Shown here: one piece after another, positions 43,138-51,505 of the stretch | How positions within the stretch are numbered: position 1 is the stretch's first letter | Layout of the letters: each line of letters starts with the position of its first letter | Assembly (NCBI GenBank): GCA_034090045.1 | Contig: JAXDTI010000003.1 | Span: 124,001-188,000, forward strand | Origin: JAXDTI01 sp034090045 | Lineage (GTDB): Bacteria; Actinomycetota; Actinomycetes; Actinomycetales; Actinomycetaceae | DNA: 64,000 nucleotides | Direction of reading: 5' to 3' | The notes under the pieces: generated by a model | The model's database searches: none | Seen by the model: the letters and a program-made list of their open reading frames with translations, nothing else | What the model was told of the DNA's origin: nothing | Translations under genes and position numbers: made by a program

Positions 43138-43574
43138 TGCTGATCAGCTCCCCGGTTCCTGGGGTTGTGCGCACCCTGGACAATCTCGACGACCGCCCGT
43201 TTTCCGAAAAAATGCTGGGGGACGGCATGGCGGTGCTACCTGAAACAGATTCAGGTTTGTTGCCGGTAGTGGCTCCGTTAGCGGGAAACATAATCAAAAT
43301 CATGCCGCACGCCTTCGTGATTGCGAATGTGAAAAACATTCTCGTTCATATCGGCATAGACACTGTTGGGCATCCGGAATTTTTTCAAATGCACGTGAAC
43401 AACGGCGATATTGTGCGACTCGGCGAACCCGTTATCAGCGCAGATTTCACAGCTATCGAAGAGTCAGGAATTGACCCTACCGTAGTGGTATGCGCCCTCA
43501 ACATCCCGCAGGTTGATGCGCTGGTCGAATCCGGTTCCAAAATATCGGTCGGGGACACACTATTTGAGTTCTGA
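43137..43574 (+). CDS. PTS EIIA component, glucose family
   Basis: 145 residues, beta-sandwich EIIA. The active histidine is His71 in LVHIGIDTV, with the partner His58 in MPHAF. It takes phosphate from HPr. Free-standing rather than fused, it could also phosphorylate other EIIB proteins. GAGGAG precedes the ATG inside the EIIB gene. Confidence 0.92.
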   Translation: MLISSPVPGVVRTLDNLDDRPFSEKMLGDGMAVLPETDSGLLPVVAPLAGNIIKIMPHAFVIANVKNILVHIGIDTVGHPEFFQMHVNNGDIVRLGEPVISADFTAIEESGIDPTVVVCALNIPQVDALVESGSKISVGDTLFEF

Positions 43575-43592
43575 AACCAAATAAAACGACCT

Positions 43593-45719
43593 CTACCGAT
43601 CCGGGTGAATCTGTTTTTCCATGAGCTCCAAGAAAGCATTCGCCAGCGGCTGCTCAATTACATCCGCAGTATCTAACCGCTCCCCATTCACATCCGTCAG
43701 CGGCACCCTCCAGTTAGGGTATTCCTGGTCGGTTCCCGGCTGGTTTTGGGAACACCGCTCCCCGACCGCATCCGCCAGTGACAAACCAACCAACCGCGAT
43801 GGTGAGGCACAAACCAGCCGGTAGAGACCAGCAACAGCAATATCGTCTGCGCTGCCTGCCTCCTGGAGGGCACCCGCCTGAGCTTGCGGCAAGGCTTCCA
43901 GCATCCCCCGGCGACGCAATTCTTCCAGAAGCAGGTCGCGATGGTGCTCCTCCCGCGCCATCTCCTCTGCAAACGGCTGTTTCAAAATCCCGAGGTCACG
44001 TGCTAATTTGACATTTTCTCCATGTAGGAGACCCCGGGAGGGAACCATATCGTGGGTGCCGACGCTAACCATCTGCTCGACACGGTAATCCTCGGGTGCA
44101 ACCACCCGGTCGGAATCCACCTCGAACCATGCCACGCCGGTACCCATCACGCCACGTTCCTTTAGGTATTCACGCACCCACGGCTCAACGGTGCCGAGAT
44201 CTTCGCCGATGAGCGCGATAGAGTGCCGGTATGCTTCCAGCAGCACCACTCCGACCAGCGACTCATAGTCATAACTGACATAGGTTCCCTCGGCGGCACT
44301 TTCAGCTGATTGTGGAATCCACCACAACCGGAAAAGCCCCATCACATGGTCGATACGTACACCACCACCGTTTTTACCTACAGCAGCCATAATGTCACGA
44401 ATAGGTCGGTAGGCAGCCTCGGCGAGCCGGTCGGGACGGAAAGGCGGCTGGGACCAGTTCTGACCCAGCTGGTTATATCTGTCCGGGGGTGCGCCCACCG
44501 CAATATCGGTGGCAAAAAGTTCCGGGTTCATCCACACGTCCGCGCTGTATCGATGCACACCGACAGCCAGATCATGCATAATACCGATGCGCATACCCTG
44601 ACCGACAGCAATCGCTTGAGCTTCTTTCAACTGCTGGGAGGCTATCCACTGAAGATACATATAGAAATCGATTTGCTGCTTATGTGTTTGAGCAAACTCT
44701 TCGCTTTCAGCCGAGTTTCGATCTCTGAACTGCTGTGGCAGCGGCAGCCCGTAGCGTTCGACCAAGGCAGACCAGAGGGCAAAATCTGCCAGGCCACCTC
44801 CGATATTTCTTTCTTTGAAAGTTCTGAATTGCTGTTCCCGATAGTAGCTTCGGGGCTGCCTGTAGACCTGCCGGAGAGCCTTTATTTTCGCACTCCATGA
44901 TCGATTCCGGTCGATGTATTCGCCGCCGCTTTCAGCTTCCTCACGTAGGTGACGCCATTTCGCGTATTTGATTAGCGGACCGGCCTCCAATATCAGTTCC
45001 GGGCGAATAAGCTGCGGGTTCAAAAACTTGCGTGACATTGGCAAATACGGGGAGGGCGTTATTGGTGCCACCGGTTCCGGTGCGTGAAGTGGGTTGAGCA
45101 ACAGGAAGTCGGCACCTCCACGACCGCTCCAAGTTACCAAGTCGTTGAGGTCACGCACGTCACCCATCCCCCAGGTTAGCCCAACGGAATAGAGCTGTAC
45201 CGTCAGCCCCCAGCCTTGACCACCATACAGTTGGGGGGTCGGGAGCCGAGCTGGAGTAACCGCGAGTGTTGTTTCAGCCGTCTCGCCGTGCTCTCCTAGC
45301 AGGGCAACTATTCGATGCCACCCGAGCGGCAGTCCCGGAGGAATCTCAAAGAATGCCCGCCCTATGATATTGTCTCCAACCTGCCTAGGAGCAACAAAGT
45401 CATCGGTTTGTCGCAGCACCCGGGAACCACCATTTTCCAGTTCTATCTCGACGCTGACAGCCTCGCCGTCGGTTACATGAACCGGCAGAACATAGTTGTA
45501 GTCCTGACGCATCACCACGCAGGGCGGCAGGGCGCGCAACCAAATCAGATCCTCTTTGGTTTGAAGCGCGCTTTGCGGGTCATCAGTATCGACATCGAGG
45601 GAACGCAACACCGCTTCAAGGATGTGCGGAGCCACCTCATGCTCCACGCCGGTATAATCCCAATACCTGGTGGCCACACCGTATGCTTCCGCGAGAACCC
45701 GAAGCTGCTCATCAGCCAT
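43593..45719 (-). CDS. malQ: 4-alpha-glucanotransferase (amylomaltase)
   Basis: 708-residue GH77 enzyme; transfers alpha-1,4-glucan segments between maltodextrins. The catalytic core shows GVRIDHVMGLF (nucleophile Asp), IGEDLGTVE (acid/base Glu) and VGTHDMVPS (third Asp). The first 160 or so residues form the extra N-terminal beta domains typical of actinobacterial MalQ. Start 45719 has GGAG 6 nt upstream; the longer frame to 45809 overlaps the MBL gene and is rejected. It lies 40 bases after the MBL hydrolase gene and is probably co-transcribed. Confidence 0.94.
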   Translation of the reverse strand: MADEQLRVLAEAYGVATRYWDYTGVEHEVAPHILEAVLRSLDVDTDDPQSALQTKEDLIWLRALPPCVVMRQDYNYVLPVHVTDGEAVSVEIELENGGSRVLRQTDDFVAPRQVGDNIIGRAFFEIPPGLPLGWHRIVALLGEHGETAETTLAVTPARLPTPQLYGGQGWGLTVQLYSVGLTWGMGDVRDLNDLVTWSGRGGADFLLLNPLHAPEPVAPITPSPYLPMSRKFLNPQLIRPELILEAGPLIKYAKWRHLREEAESGGEYIDRNRSWSAKIKALRQVYRQPRSYYREQQFRTFKERNIGGGLADFALWSALVERYGLPLPQQFRDRNSAESEEFAQTHKQQIDFYMYLQWIASQQLKEAQAIAVGQGMRIGIMHDLAVGVHRYSADVWMNPELFATDIAVGAPPDRYNQLGQNWSQPPFRPDRLAEAAYRPIRDIMAAVGKNGGGVRIDHVMGLFRLWWIPQSAESAAEGTYVSYDYESLVGVVLLEAYRHSIALIGEDLGTVEPWVREYLKERGVMGTGVAWFEVDSDRVVAPEDYRVEQMVSVGTHDMVPSRGLLHGENVKLARDLGILKQPFAEEMAREEHHRDLLLEELRRRGMLEALPQAQAGALQEAGSADDIAVAGLYRLVCASPSRLVGLSLADAVGERCSQNQPGTDQEYPNWRVPLTDVNGERLDTADVIEQPLANAFLELMEKQIHPDR

Positions 45720-45759
45720 CAACATCTCCTTTAAAAGCGTTTCAGATGGATTATCGAAA

Positions 45760-46581
45760 TCAGATTTCCACACTCTGAGCGGGCATTGCTCTCTCCACTG
45801 CAACCCCATTGGTCGCAGCGCGAATCTGCGACACTAGCTGATCGCCATCCTGCCAGGGTTGCAGATGAGTTATCAGGGTACGAGTCGGAGACGTATCACG
45901 CAGCACCTCGGCGGCGCGTTGGGGCACCAAATGTATTCCACGAACCGTTTCGCTTTCCGGGAAAGCACATTCCAGCAATGCCAAGTCAGCTCCCGCGAGC
46001 GCGACACGCAGCCCCGGACAGTCATCGGCGTCCCCGGAATAGGCCAGAGTCACTTCACCACCGTCAACTCCTGGCCCCACGATACGCAGCGCCACCGCCG
46101 GAATTGTGTGCCACACCGGTATCGCGGTGAGCTGCAGGTCTCCTACCTGGATCGCTTCCGTTTCACAGTCCGTATCGGGCTGCCACAATTGTGTTGCCAC
46201 CTCAGGATATTCCGCTCCTGGGAACTCTCGGAAATCAAATTCGGTGACATAGGTTTCACCGTCTTCAGGGAACCCGTCGATACCGAAGAGGCGCTGCTGG
46301 ATACCCGCCGGTCCGTAAAGCGGCAGTGGACCGCGATCTCGGTTTGGCCCCCATTTCCGATATACCTGTAGCGACCCGAGGTCGCCGCAGTGATCCACGT
46401 GCAGATGAGAGAAACACACGGCATCGAGATCGTCGAGATCCATGTATCGCAGTACCCTCCCGGCTGCTCCCGGACCGAGATCTAGCAAAATCGCGGTTGT
46501 GTTGGAACGTACCAGATAGCACGAGGCCGGGGATTCCGGGCCGGACATGGAGCCGGTACAGCCAATAATATCGAGACGCAT
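45760..46581 (-). CDS. MBL-fold hydrolase, Rv1339-like (candidate cyclic nucleotide phosphodiesterase)
   Basis: 273 residues of the metallo-beta-lactamase fold, RNase Z-like group. Metal site SHLHVDHCGDL (HxHxDH), then WHTIPAVALR, YSGDADD and THLQPW. Gene order murI-MBL matches mycobacterial Rv1338-Rv1339, and Rv1339 has been reported to hydrolyse cAMP. The function is transferred by position and fold; a tRNA 3'-processing role is less likely because the RNase Z exosite is absent. It overlaps murI by one base. Confidence 0.85.
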   Translation of the reverse strand: MRLDIIGCTGSMSGPESPASCYLVRSNTTAILLDLGPGAAGRVLRYMDLDDLDAVCFSHLHVDHCGDLGSLQVYRKWGPNRDRGPLPLYGPAGIQQRLFGIDGFPEDGETYVTEFDFREFPGAEYPEVATQLWQPDTDCETEAIQVGDLQLTAIPVWHTIPAVALRIVGPGVDGGEVTLAYSGDADDCPGLRVALAGADLALLECAFPESETVRGIHLVPQRAAEVLRDTSPTRTLITHLQPWQDGDQLVSQIRAATNGVAVERAMPAQSVEI

Positions 46582-47378
46582 CAGTCGATACCTGCCATGG
46601 ATGGGCCGATAATCTGGCGAGCCAGGTGCATGAACGTGACTGAAGGCCCGGTTGCGGTAAAGGAATGCTGCGGTGGGGTCGGTGAGGAACGGAAGTTATT
46701 GGTGCGAGTCAGTTCGGCATAAACATCTCTGGCAGTCGGGTTATTAGAGGTTACGAGTGAAACATTTGGCCCCATAACATAGGAGATCGGGCCGGCAAGC
46801 AGCGGATAGTGGGTACAGCCGAGCACCAGGGTGTCCACACCGGTTTCACCGAGATGCTGGAGGTATCCGCGTGCCACATCTAGCACTTCCTGCCCGGAGG
46901 TGATACCGCGTTCAGCGAATTCAACGAATCTCGGGCAGGCAGCTGTGTGAACTTCTATACCAGCTACCACACCGAGGGCATCCTGATATGCACCAGAATT
47001 GATGGTTGTCTCGGTGCCTATAACACCAATAATGCGGTTCCTGGTGGTCGCTATTGCCTGCCGAACAGCAGGTCTAATCACTTCAATTACCGGTATTCCA
47101 GCGCGTTCACTGTAGCGTTCCCGAGCGTCATGGAGCATCGCGGAAGAAGCCGTGTTACAGGCTATGACCAGCATTTTTACGCCCTGATCAACAAGGCTAT
47201 CGAGGATCTCTAGTGAATATTGACGCACTTTCGCTATCGGTTTTTCTCCATAGGGCGTGTGGGCGGTGTCCCCAACGTAACGTATTTCTTCGCCGGGCAG
47301 CAGATCCATAATCGAGCGCGCGACCGTAAGCCCTCCAACTCCGGAGTCGAATATCCCAATCGGCGCGTCACTCACCAC
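46581..47378 (-). CDS. murI: Glutamate racemase
   Basis: 265 residues; makes D-glutamate for peptidoglycan. The two catalytic cysteines lie in VIACNTASS and VLGCTHYPLL, with the N-terminal FDSGVGGLTVA. It lies 6 bases downstream of DUF2017 and overlaps the MBL gene by one base. Confidence 0.96.
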   Translation of the reverse strand: MVSDAPIGIFDSGVGGLTVARSIMDLLPGEEIRYVGDTAHTPYGEKPIAKVRQYSLEILDSLVDQGVKMLVIACNTASSAMLHDARERYSERAGIPVIEVIRPAVRQAIATTRNRIIGVIGTETTINSGAYQDALGVVAGIEVHTAACPRFVEFAERGITSGQEVLDVARGYLQHLGETGVDTLVLGCTHYPLLAGPISYVMGPNVSLVTSNNPTARDVYAELTRTNNFRSSPTPPQHSFTATGPSVTFMHLARQIIGPSMAGID

Positions 47379-47384
47379 ACCAGC

Positions 47385-47945
47385 CTACTTTCCCGAGGGA
47401 ACATCCTCCAAGGCTCCGAGAAGTGAATCCTGCCACGCCCCGAGCAAATCATAGACCTGCCGTACTGTCGGTTCGCCTGCGAGGTTCTCCATGTTTCCGA
47501 CCAACCGAGCCGGGTCGCTGCGCGGAGCGGCGATAGCCAAACGCACATCATTTATTGCTCCCAACCACTGCCATTCCTCTCCGGGAGGGACATTCACGAG
47601 GCACGCAGAGTCAGCATCCTCGAAGTAATCACCGACCTGTTCGAGTATTGTTCGCACCTTAACCAGACGTTCACTCTTTGCGGTTCGTAACCCATCTTCC
47701 GTGAGTTCACGCAGTTCACCAGCTAGTTTAGGGTCAAGGCTCATATCGGGTAGCAATCGAGACAGCGACAGATTAACCGGTGCTTGTCGCGATTCAGTTC
47801 CCTCGTCTCCGGGCGGGGCAAACAACTGGGGGGGAATAACTGGAGCGTCAAGCAGATACACGACTTCCGAAATCGCTTGGCATATCAACTGTAGTTCATC
47901 GGTAGTTGCGTGCAACCGATGCCCATCCAGCTCCAACGCGCTCAT
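47385..47945 (-). CDS. DUF2017 protein
   Basis: 186 residues, mostly helical, no signal or TM segment. It matches the DUF2017 proteins encoded directly after clpS in actinobacteria (for example Rv1332); function unknown. Recognisable parts are the N-terminal LHATTDELQLICQAISEVVYLL and the C-terminal DVRLAIAAPRSDPA, VRQVYDLLGAWQDSLL. It overlaps clpS by 4 bases. Confidence 0.85.
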   Translation of the reverse strand: MSALELDGHRLHATTDELQLICQAISEVVYLLDAPVIPPQLFAPPGDEGTESRQAPVNLSLSRLLPDMSLDPKLAGELRELTEDGLRTAKSERLVKVRTILEQVGDYFEDADSACLVNVPPGEEWQWLGAINDVRLAIAAPRSDPARLVGNMENLAGEPTVRQVYDLLGAWQDSLLGALEDVPSGK

Positions 47946-48241
47946 TGCAGGTGAGAGCCTCCCGTCTGCTCGACTGGGAACGCGGCTTCTTCCATGGTTG
48001 CCTGCAACCCGAATTCGTGGAGAGCCTGCACGTCAGCCTCGATTCGCTCCCGCGGGCCTGCTGACACCTCGATATAGCCTCGGCGATTCATCTGTGCGAC
48101 TTTCATGGTTACGACACCTGGGTCAAGACCAAAGTGACTGACCAGCACGCCTGCCACGTATCTGTCGCGGTTCACTGAATCCGGCCACAGCAGCGCCCGC
48201 CACTGTCGGGTGGCGCTCGCCGGAACGGAAAGTGAATGCAT
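47942..48241 (-). CDS. clpS: ClpS-like adaptor with altered degron-contact residues
   Basis: 99 residues of the ClpS fold, the adaptor that hands N-degron substrates to ClpAP/ClpCP. WRALLWPDSVN aligns to the usual WNDPVN, and VSAGPRERIEADVQALHEFGLQATMEEA to the conserved C-terminal half. By eye the degron-contacting Asn (E. coli Asn34) is Pro and the conserved His (E. coli His66) is Asn, while the Asp is kept. Substrate choice may therefore differ or be lost. Position beside pncB and DUF2017 supports orthology. The promoter appears leaderless. Confidence 0.85.
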   Translation of the reverse strand: MHSLSVPASATRQWRALLWPDSVNRDRYVAGVLVSHFGLDPGVVTMKVAQMNRRGYIEVSAGPRERIEADVQALHEFGLQATMEEAAFPVEQTGGSHLQ

Positions 48242-48247
48242 ATTCCC

Positions 48248-48253
48248 AGCCTA
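48248..48253 (-). promoter_or_regulatory. clpS -10 box, leaderless spacing
   Basis: Minus-strand TAGGCT, 6 nt (GGGAAT), ATG at 48241. A possible -35 CTGATA lies 18 nt upstream. The same TAGGCTGGGA string precedes the ptpA-like gene. Confidence 0.6.
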
Positions 48254-48311
48254 GGGTGAGTGCGGGAATTTATCAGCGGTTTCGACATCCCGGCTTAACC
48301 AAAATTTGCAG

Positions 48312-48317
48312 TAAAAT
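48312..48317 (+). promoter_or_regulatory. pncB -10 box, leaderless spacing
   Basis: TAAAAT, 7 nt, GTG at 48325; no Shine-Dalgarno sequence. It supports the GTG start over the longer open frame from 48232. Confidence 0.6.
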
Positions 48318-48324
48318 TGGCTCT

Positions 48325-49668
48325 GTGAACGCTTCTAACACAACATCGCTGTTAACCGATATGTATGAACTCACAATGGTTGATGCAGCCATCGCACACG
48401 GAACTGCACAGCGTCGCTCGGTATTCGAGCTATTTGGTCGAACACTGCCCACGAACCGGCGTTTCGGTGTGATGGCAGGCGGGGCTCGTATCATTGAGGC
48501 CCTAGAGCGTTTTGTCTTTGACTCCGATGACATCGACTATCTGCATCGCGAGGGCATCGTCCACGACGAGACACTCGACTATCTGCGAGAATACCGTTTT
48601 TCAGGTACTATTCACGGCTATGCGGAGGGCGAATGCTATTTTTCTGGTTCTCCGCTACTCACCGTGGAGGGAACATTTGCCGAGGCGTGTCTATTGGAGA
48701 CGCTGCTGCTGTCGGTCCTGAACCATGACTGTGCTATCGCCTCGGCGGCTTCCCGCATGACTATTGCTGCCCACGGGCGACCCTGTATGGATATGGGCGC
48801 GCGCCGCACCCACGAACGCAGCGCCGTTTCTGCAGCCAGAGCATCTGTTATAGGCGGTTTTGTCGGCACTAGTTGCCTGGAGGCAGGGAAACGTTACGGT
48901 ATCCCGACAATTGGCACGGCAGCTCACTCCTTTACCCTGCTGCACGACAGCGAAACCGAGGCCTTTACCGCCCAGATAGCATCACTGGGACCAGCAACAA
49001 CACTGCTTGTTGACACCTATGACATTGGGGAAGCCGTAGTAAAGGCAGTGCAGGCAGCACGGGATGCCGGCGGCGAACTGGGTGCGGTACGTATCGATTC
49101 CGGAGACCTGGTTGCCCAGGCTTTCAAGGTTCGTGAACAGCTGGATTCTCTGGGGGCAAAATCCACGAAAATCACAGTGACCAATGATTTAGATGAGTAC
49201 GCTATCGCCGCTTTAGGCGCGGCACCGGTCGATTCCTACGGGGTTGGCACGAAGCTGGTTACCGGTTCTGGAGTGCCGACAGCCGCGCTGGTCTATAAAC
49301 TTGTGCAACGTGCCGATAATGACGGTGTAATGGTGCCGGTTGCGAAACGTTCCGCATCGAAGTCCACTGTGGGTGGGCTGAAATATGCTGGGCGCAGCTT
49401 GGATAGCGACGGTCAAGCCAGTGAAGAACTGCTTGTAGTGACGAATTCTCAAGAACACGCCGAAAGCTATTTCGCTGAACATAATGCACGGAAACTGCAG
49501 GTTCCGTTGGTTATCGACGGTGAACCGATGCCCGGTCTCACCGGCCCTGACGCGCTACGCAAAGCCCAAGAGCATCATGAACAGGCTCGCAAGGAGCTGC
49601 CCTATGCTGCTTGGCGGCTCTCCGAGGGGGAGCCGGCAATCCCGACTCGGGTCATTGAACTGGGCTGA
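48325..49668 (+). CDS. pncB: Nicotinate phosphoribosyltransferase
   Basis: 447 residues; makes nicotinate mononucleotide from nicotinate and PRPP in NAD salvage. Motifs: LLTDMYELTMVDAA, VFELFGRTLPTNRRFGV, GARRTHE, GTAAHSFTLLHD (regulatory His), VRIDSGDL and YGVGTKLVTG. The GTG start is fixed by the promoter. It is divergent from clpS as in mycobacteria and convergent with DUF3039, 13 bases away. Confidence 0.95.
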   Translation: MNASNTTSLLTDMYELTMVDAAIAHGTAQRRSVFELFGRTLPTNRRFGVMAGGARIIEALERFVFDSDDIDYLHREGIVHDETLDYLREYRFSGTIHGYAEGECYFSGSPLLTVEGTFAEACLLETLLLSVLNHDCAIASAASRMTIAAHGRPCMDMGARRTHERSAVSAARASVIGGFVGTSCLEAGKRYGIPTIGTAAHSFTLLHDSETEAFTAQIASLGPATTLLVDTYDIGEAVVKAVQAARDAGGELGAVRIDSGDLVAQAFKVREQLDSLGAKSTKITVTNDLDEYAIAALGAAPVDSYGVGTKLVTGSGVPTAALVYKLVQRADNDGVMVPVAKRSASKSTVGGLKYAGRSLDSDGQASEELLVVTNSQEHAESYFAEHNARKLQVPLVIDGEPMPGLTGPDALRKAQEHHEQARKELPYAAWRLSEGEPAIPTRVIELG

Positions 49669-49681
49669 ATGAGGAGCTTTT

Positions 49682-49948
49682 TTAGGGTTCCAGAAAAGGC
49701 CAGTTTGCGCTGTGTGAACGCATCTGTGAGAGTATTTCGCGGCATTTCGGGCACACCGGATACCCAGAGGGGTCACGCAGCGGAACCCACACTTTCCCGC
49801 ACAGAGCTACTACCGGCTGACCAGTCACTGTGGACTGAGTGATTTTCGATTTCCGTACATAGTGGGCATAGCGTTCATTGTCACCGGGGGTGCGTTTCGT
49901 TTCGGGACGCTCCAGCACACCGGTACCGGACTGTGTTTCCTGGCTCAT
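49682..49948 (-). CDS. DUF3039 small zinc-ribbon-like protein
   Basis: 88 residues. VVALCGKVWVPLRDPSGYPVCPKC holds one plus two cysteines, a possible metal site, as in actinobacterial DUF3039 proteins (ALCGKVWVP is the family phrase). The N-terminal 30 residues are polar. Function unknown; it is often next to pncB, as here. The promoter looks leaderless. Confidence 0.85.
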   Translation of the reverse strand: MSQETQSGTGVLERPETKRTPGDNERYAHYVRKSKITQSTVTGQPVVALCGKVWVPLRDPSGYPVCPKCREILSQMRSHSANWPFLEP

Positions 49949-49954
49949 ATAACG

Positions 49955-49960
49955 ATTCTA
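49955..49960 (-). promoter_or_regulatory. DUF3039 -10 box inside a small dyad, leaderless spacing
   Basis: Minus-strand TAGAAT, 6 nt, ATG at 49948. The box is centred in a perfect AACGAT-TCT-ATCGTT dyad (49951-49965). Confidence 0.6.
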
Positions 49961-50042
49961 TCGTTGAGTTCCATAGGCGGCTGATGGGGACGAATCCCGC
50001 AAATTCAACCCCATCATCGTTGAGTATATATGTTGTTACCGC

Positions 50043-50324
50043 TTACTTCGCGACAGCTTTCTTCAAGGTAGAGCCGGGCGTGATTTTTACGCCGTCCCTG
50101 GCGGGAATCTGGATTATCTGTTTGCTATGCGGATTGCGTCCAGTACGGGCGGCACGATGAACGCGTTCAACAGACATGAGACCGGTCACCTTCACCGATT
50201 CTCCGTTCTTCATGGACTCGATGAGTACATCTTGGAAAGCCGAGAGAGCCGCGTCAGCCTGAACTTTCGTCAGCGATGCGCGCTGGGCAATTTGCGAAAC
50301 GAGACTAGAACGATTTACAGCCAT
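50043..50324 (-). CDS. hupB: HU-family nucleoid protein
   Basis: 93 residues; DNA-bending histone-like protein. The N-terminal helical part (NRSSLVSQIAQRASLTKVQADAAL) and the beta-arm (FSVERVHRAARTGRNPHSKQ-type, here MSVERVHRAARTGRNP) with the intercalating-proline region are clear. It lacks the Lys/Ala-rich tail of mycobacterial HupB and is thus the short form. GAGG lies 6 nt before the ATG at 50324. Its promoter region carries three dyads. Confidence 0.94.
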   Translation of the reverse strand: MAVNRSSLVSQIAQRASLTKVQADAALSAFQDVLIESMKNGESVKVTGLMSVERVHRAARTGRNPHSKQIIQIPARDGVKITPGSTLKKAVAK

Positions 50325-50368
50325 TTCCATCCTCTCTGTAGGGGGCGTCCTCCTCTGGTCACCATTTA

Positions 50369-50421
50369 CAGCTATTCTAGCTGATAGTTCCGGTATTACC
50401 GGAGGTTTTTCAGCTGAAAAA
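50369..50421 (-). promoter_or_regulatory. hupB promoter region with three stacked dyads
   Basis: Dyad 1: CAGCTA-TTC-TAGCTG (50369-50383), enclosing the minus-strand -10 TAGAAT (50379-50374). Dyad 2: TCCGGTA-T-TACCGGA (50389-50403), exactly where a -35 would be; no TTGACA-like box exists. Dyad 3: a 16-bp perfect palindrome TTTTTCAGCTGAAAAA (50406-50421). CAGCT recurs in dyads 1 and 3. The rest of the 239-base gap to era (50422-50563) shows nothing I can name. Confidence 0.6.
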
Positions 50422-50563
50422 TCATCGAAATTATCAACTAATCATACGATAGTGACCAAATTGAACTAAGTGTCACATAAAGCGGCTTGGGGCTGGTCAG
50501 CGAAAACAAAAAGAATCAGACAGTGAGCGAGCAACAACCGGACACGCCCCCTGAGCGTACATA

Positions 50564-51505
50564 TCAGAATCCGAGACGCACCAACATCTTTGGGTCGCGC
50601 TGCCAATTCTTAGCGGTACGCACATGAATATCCAGGTGCGCTTTTCGCCCCAAAAGAAGTGATACCGGGCGCTGAACCCGCCTACGAATCTGACTGATTC
50701 CCGCACCCCGACGCCCAATAACAATACCCTTTTGTGAATCCCGCTCCACAAACAGGTTTACAATCACCTGAACCGTGCCATCATCAGCGGGGATAACCTC
50801 CTCCACCTGTACGGCAATCGAATGCGGCAACTCCTGGCGCGCCCGGGACAGAGCCGCCTCACGCACCAATTCAGCGATCCGAGTTTCCACCGACTCATCG
50901 CTGACCTGATCTGCGGGGTACAGCGGAGGAGAGGGCGGCATCAGCGCCACCAGCAGTTCAGTCAGCAGGTCAACCTGGTGACCGGATCGCGCTGAAAGCG
51001 GCACTATTTCTTGAAAATCCCATACCTGAGAGACCTCCTGCAACGCCCTAACCACCCGATCGGGAGACACCAAATCAGTTTTTGTTACCGCTGCGATTAC
51101 CGGGAAACGAGTCCCGTCGAGTTTGCTCAAAATATAGCGATCTCCCGGGCCGATATCCTGATCCGCCGGGAAACAAACCACCACCGCATCCACTTCAGCC
51201 AGCGGCTCATCAGCCATCTCATTGAGCCGCTCCCCAAGCAGTGTACGCGGACGATGAATACCCGGAGTGTCCACCAGCACCAACTGGGCAGCAGGCAGGT
51301 GCACGACCCCTCGTATCGCCCTCCGGGTAGTTTCCGGACGCTCGGAAGTAATCGCCACCTTTGAACCAACCATCACATTAGTTAAGGTGGATTTCCCAAC
51401 ATTAGGGCGACCTATGATCGCCACGAAACCGGCACGAAAACCCTCAGGAACCTGAGCAAAACCTACTGTCTTGGAACTGTCACCCTCCCCCTCAATGCTC
51501 AACAT
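50564..51505 (-). CDS. era: GTPase Era
   Basis: 313 residues; GTPase that binds 16S rRNA during 30S maturation. G1 GRPNVGKST, G3 DTPG, G4 TKTD (Thr in place of the usual Asn) and a C-terminal KH domain with RGAGISQIRRR. Start 51505 has GGAGGAGG 6 nt upstream; an ATG at 51511 is too close to that site. It overlaps the corC-like gene by 14 bases. It ends the hrcA-to-era series. Confidence 0.95.
   Translation of the reverse strand: MLSIEGEGDSSKTVGFAQVPEGFRAGFVAIIGRPNVGKSTLTNVMVGSKVAITSERPETTRRAIRGVVHLPAAQLVLVDTPGIHRPRTLLGERLNEMADEPLAEVDAVVVCFPADQDIGPGDRYILSKLDGTRFPVIAAVTKTDLVSPDRVVRALQEVSQVWDFQEIVPLSARSGHQVDLLTELLVALMPPSPPLYPADQVSDESVETRIAELVREAALSRARQELPHSIAVQVEEVIPADDGTVQVIVNLFVERDSQKGIVIGRRGAGISQIRRRVQRPVSLLLGRKAHLDIHVRTAKNWQRDPKMLVRLGF

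Noticed and set aside
45720..45809. 30-codon N-terminal extension of MalQ
   Set aside because: It overlaps the MBL gene, lacks homology, and a good ribosome binding site precedes 45719.
48232..48324. 31-codon N-terminal extension of PncB
   Set aside because: It runs through the divergent promoter region and overlaps the clpS start; the GTG at 48325 fits the family N-terminus.
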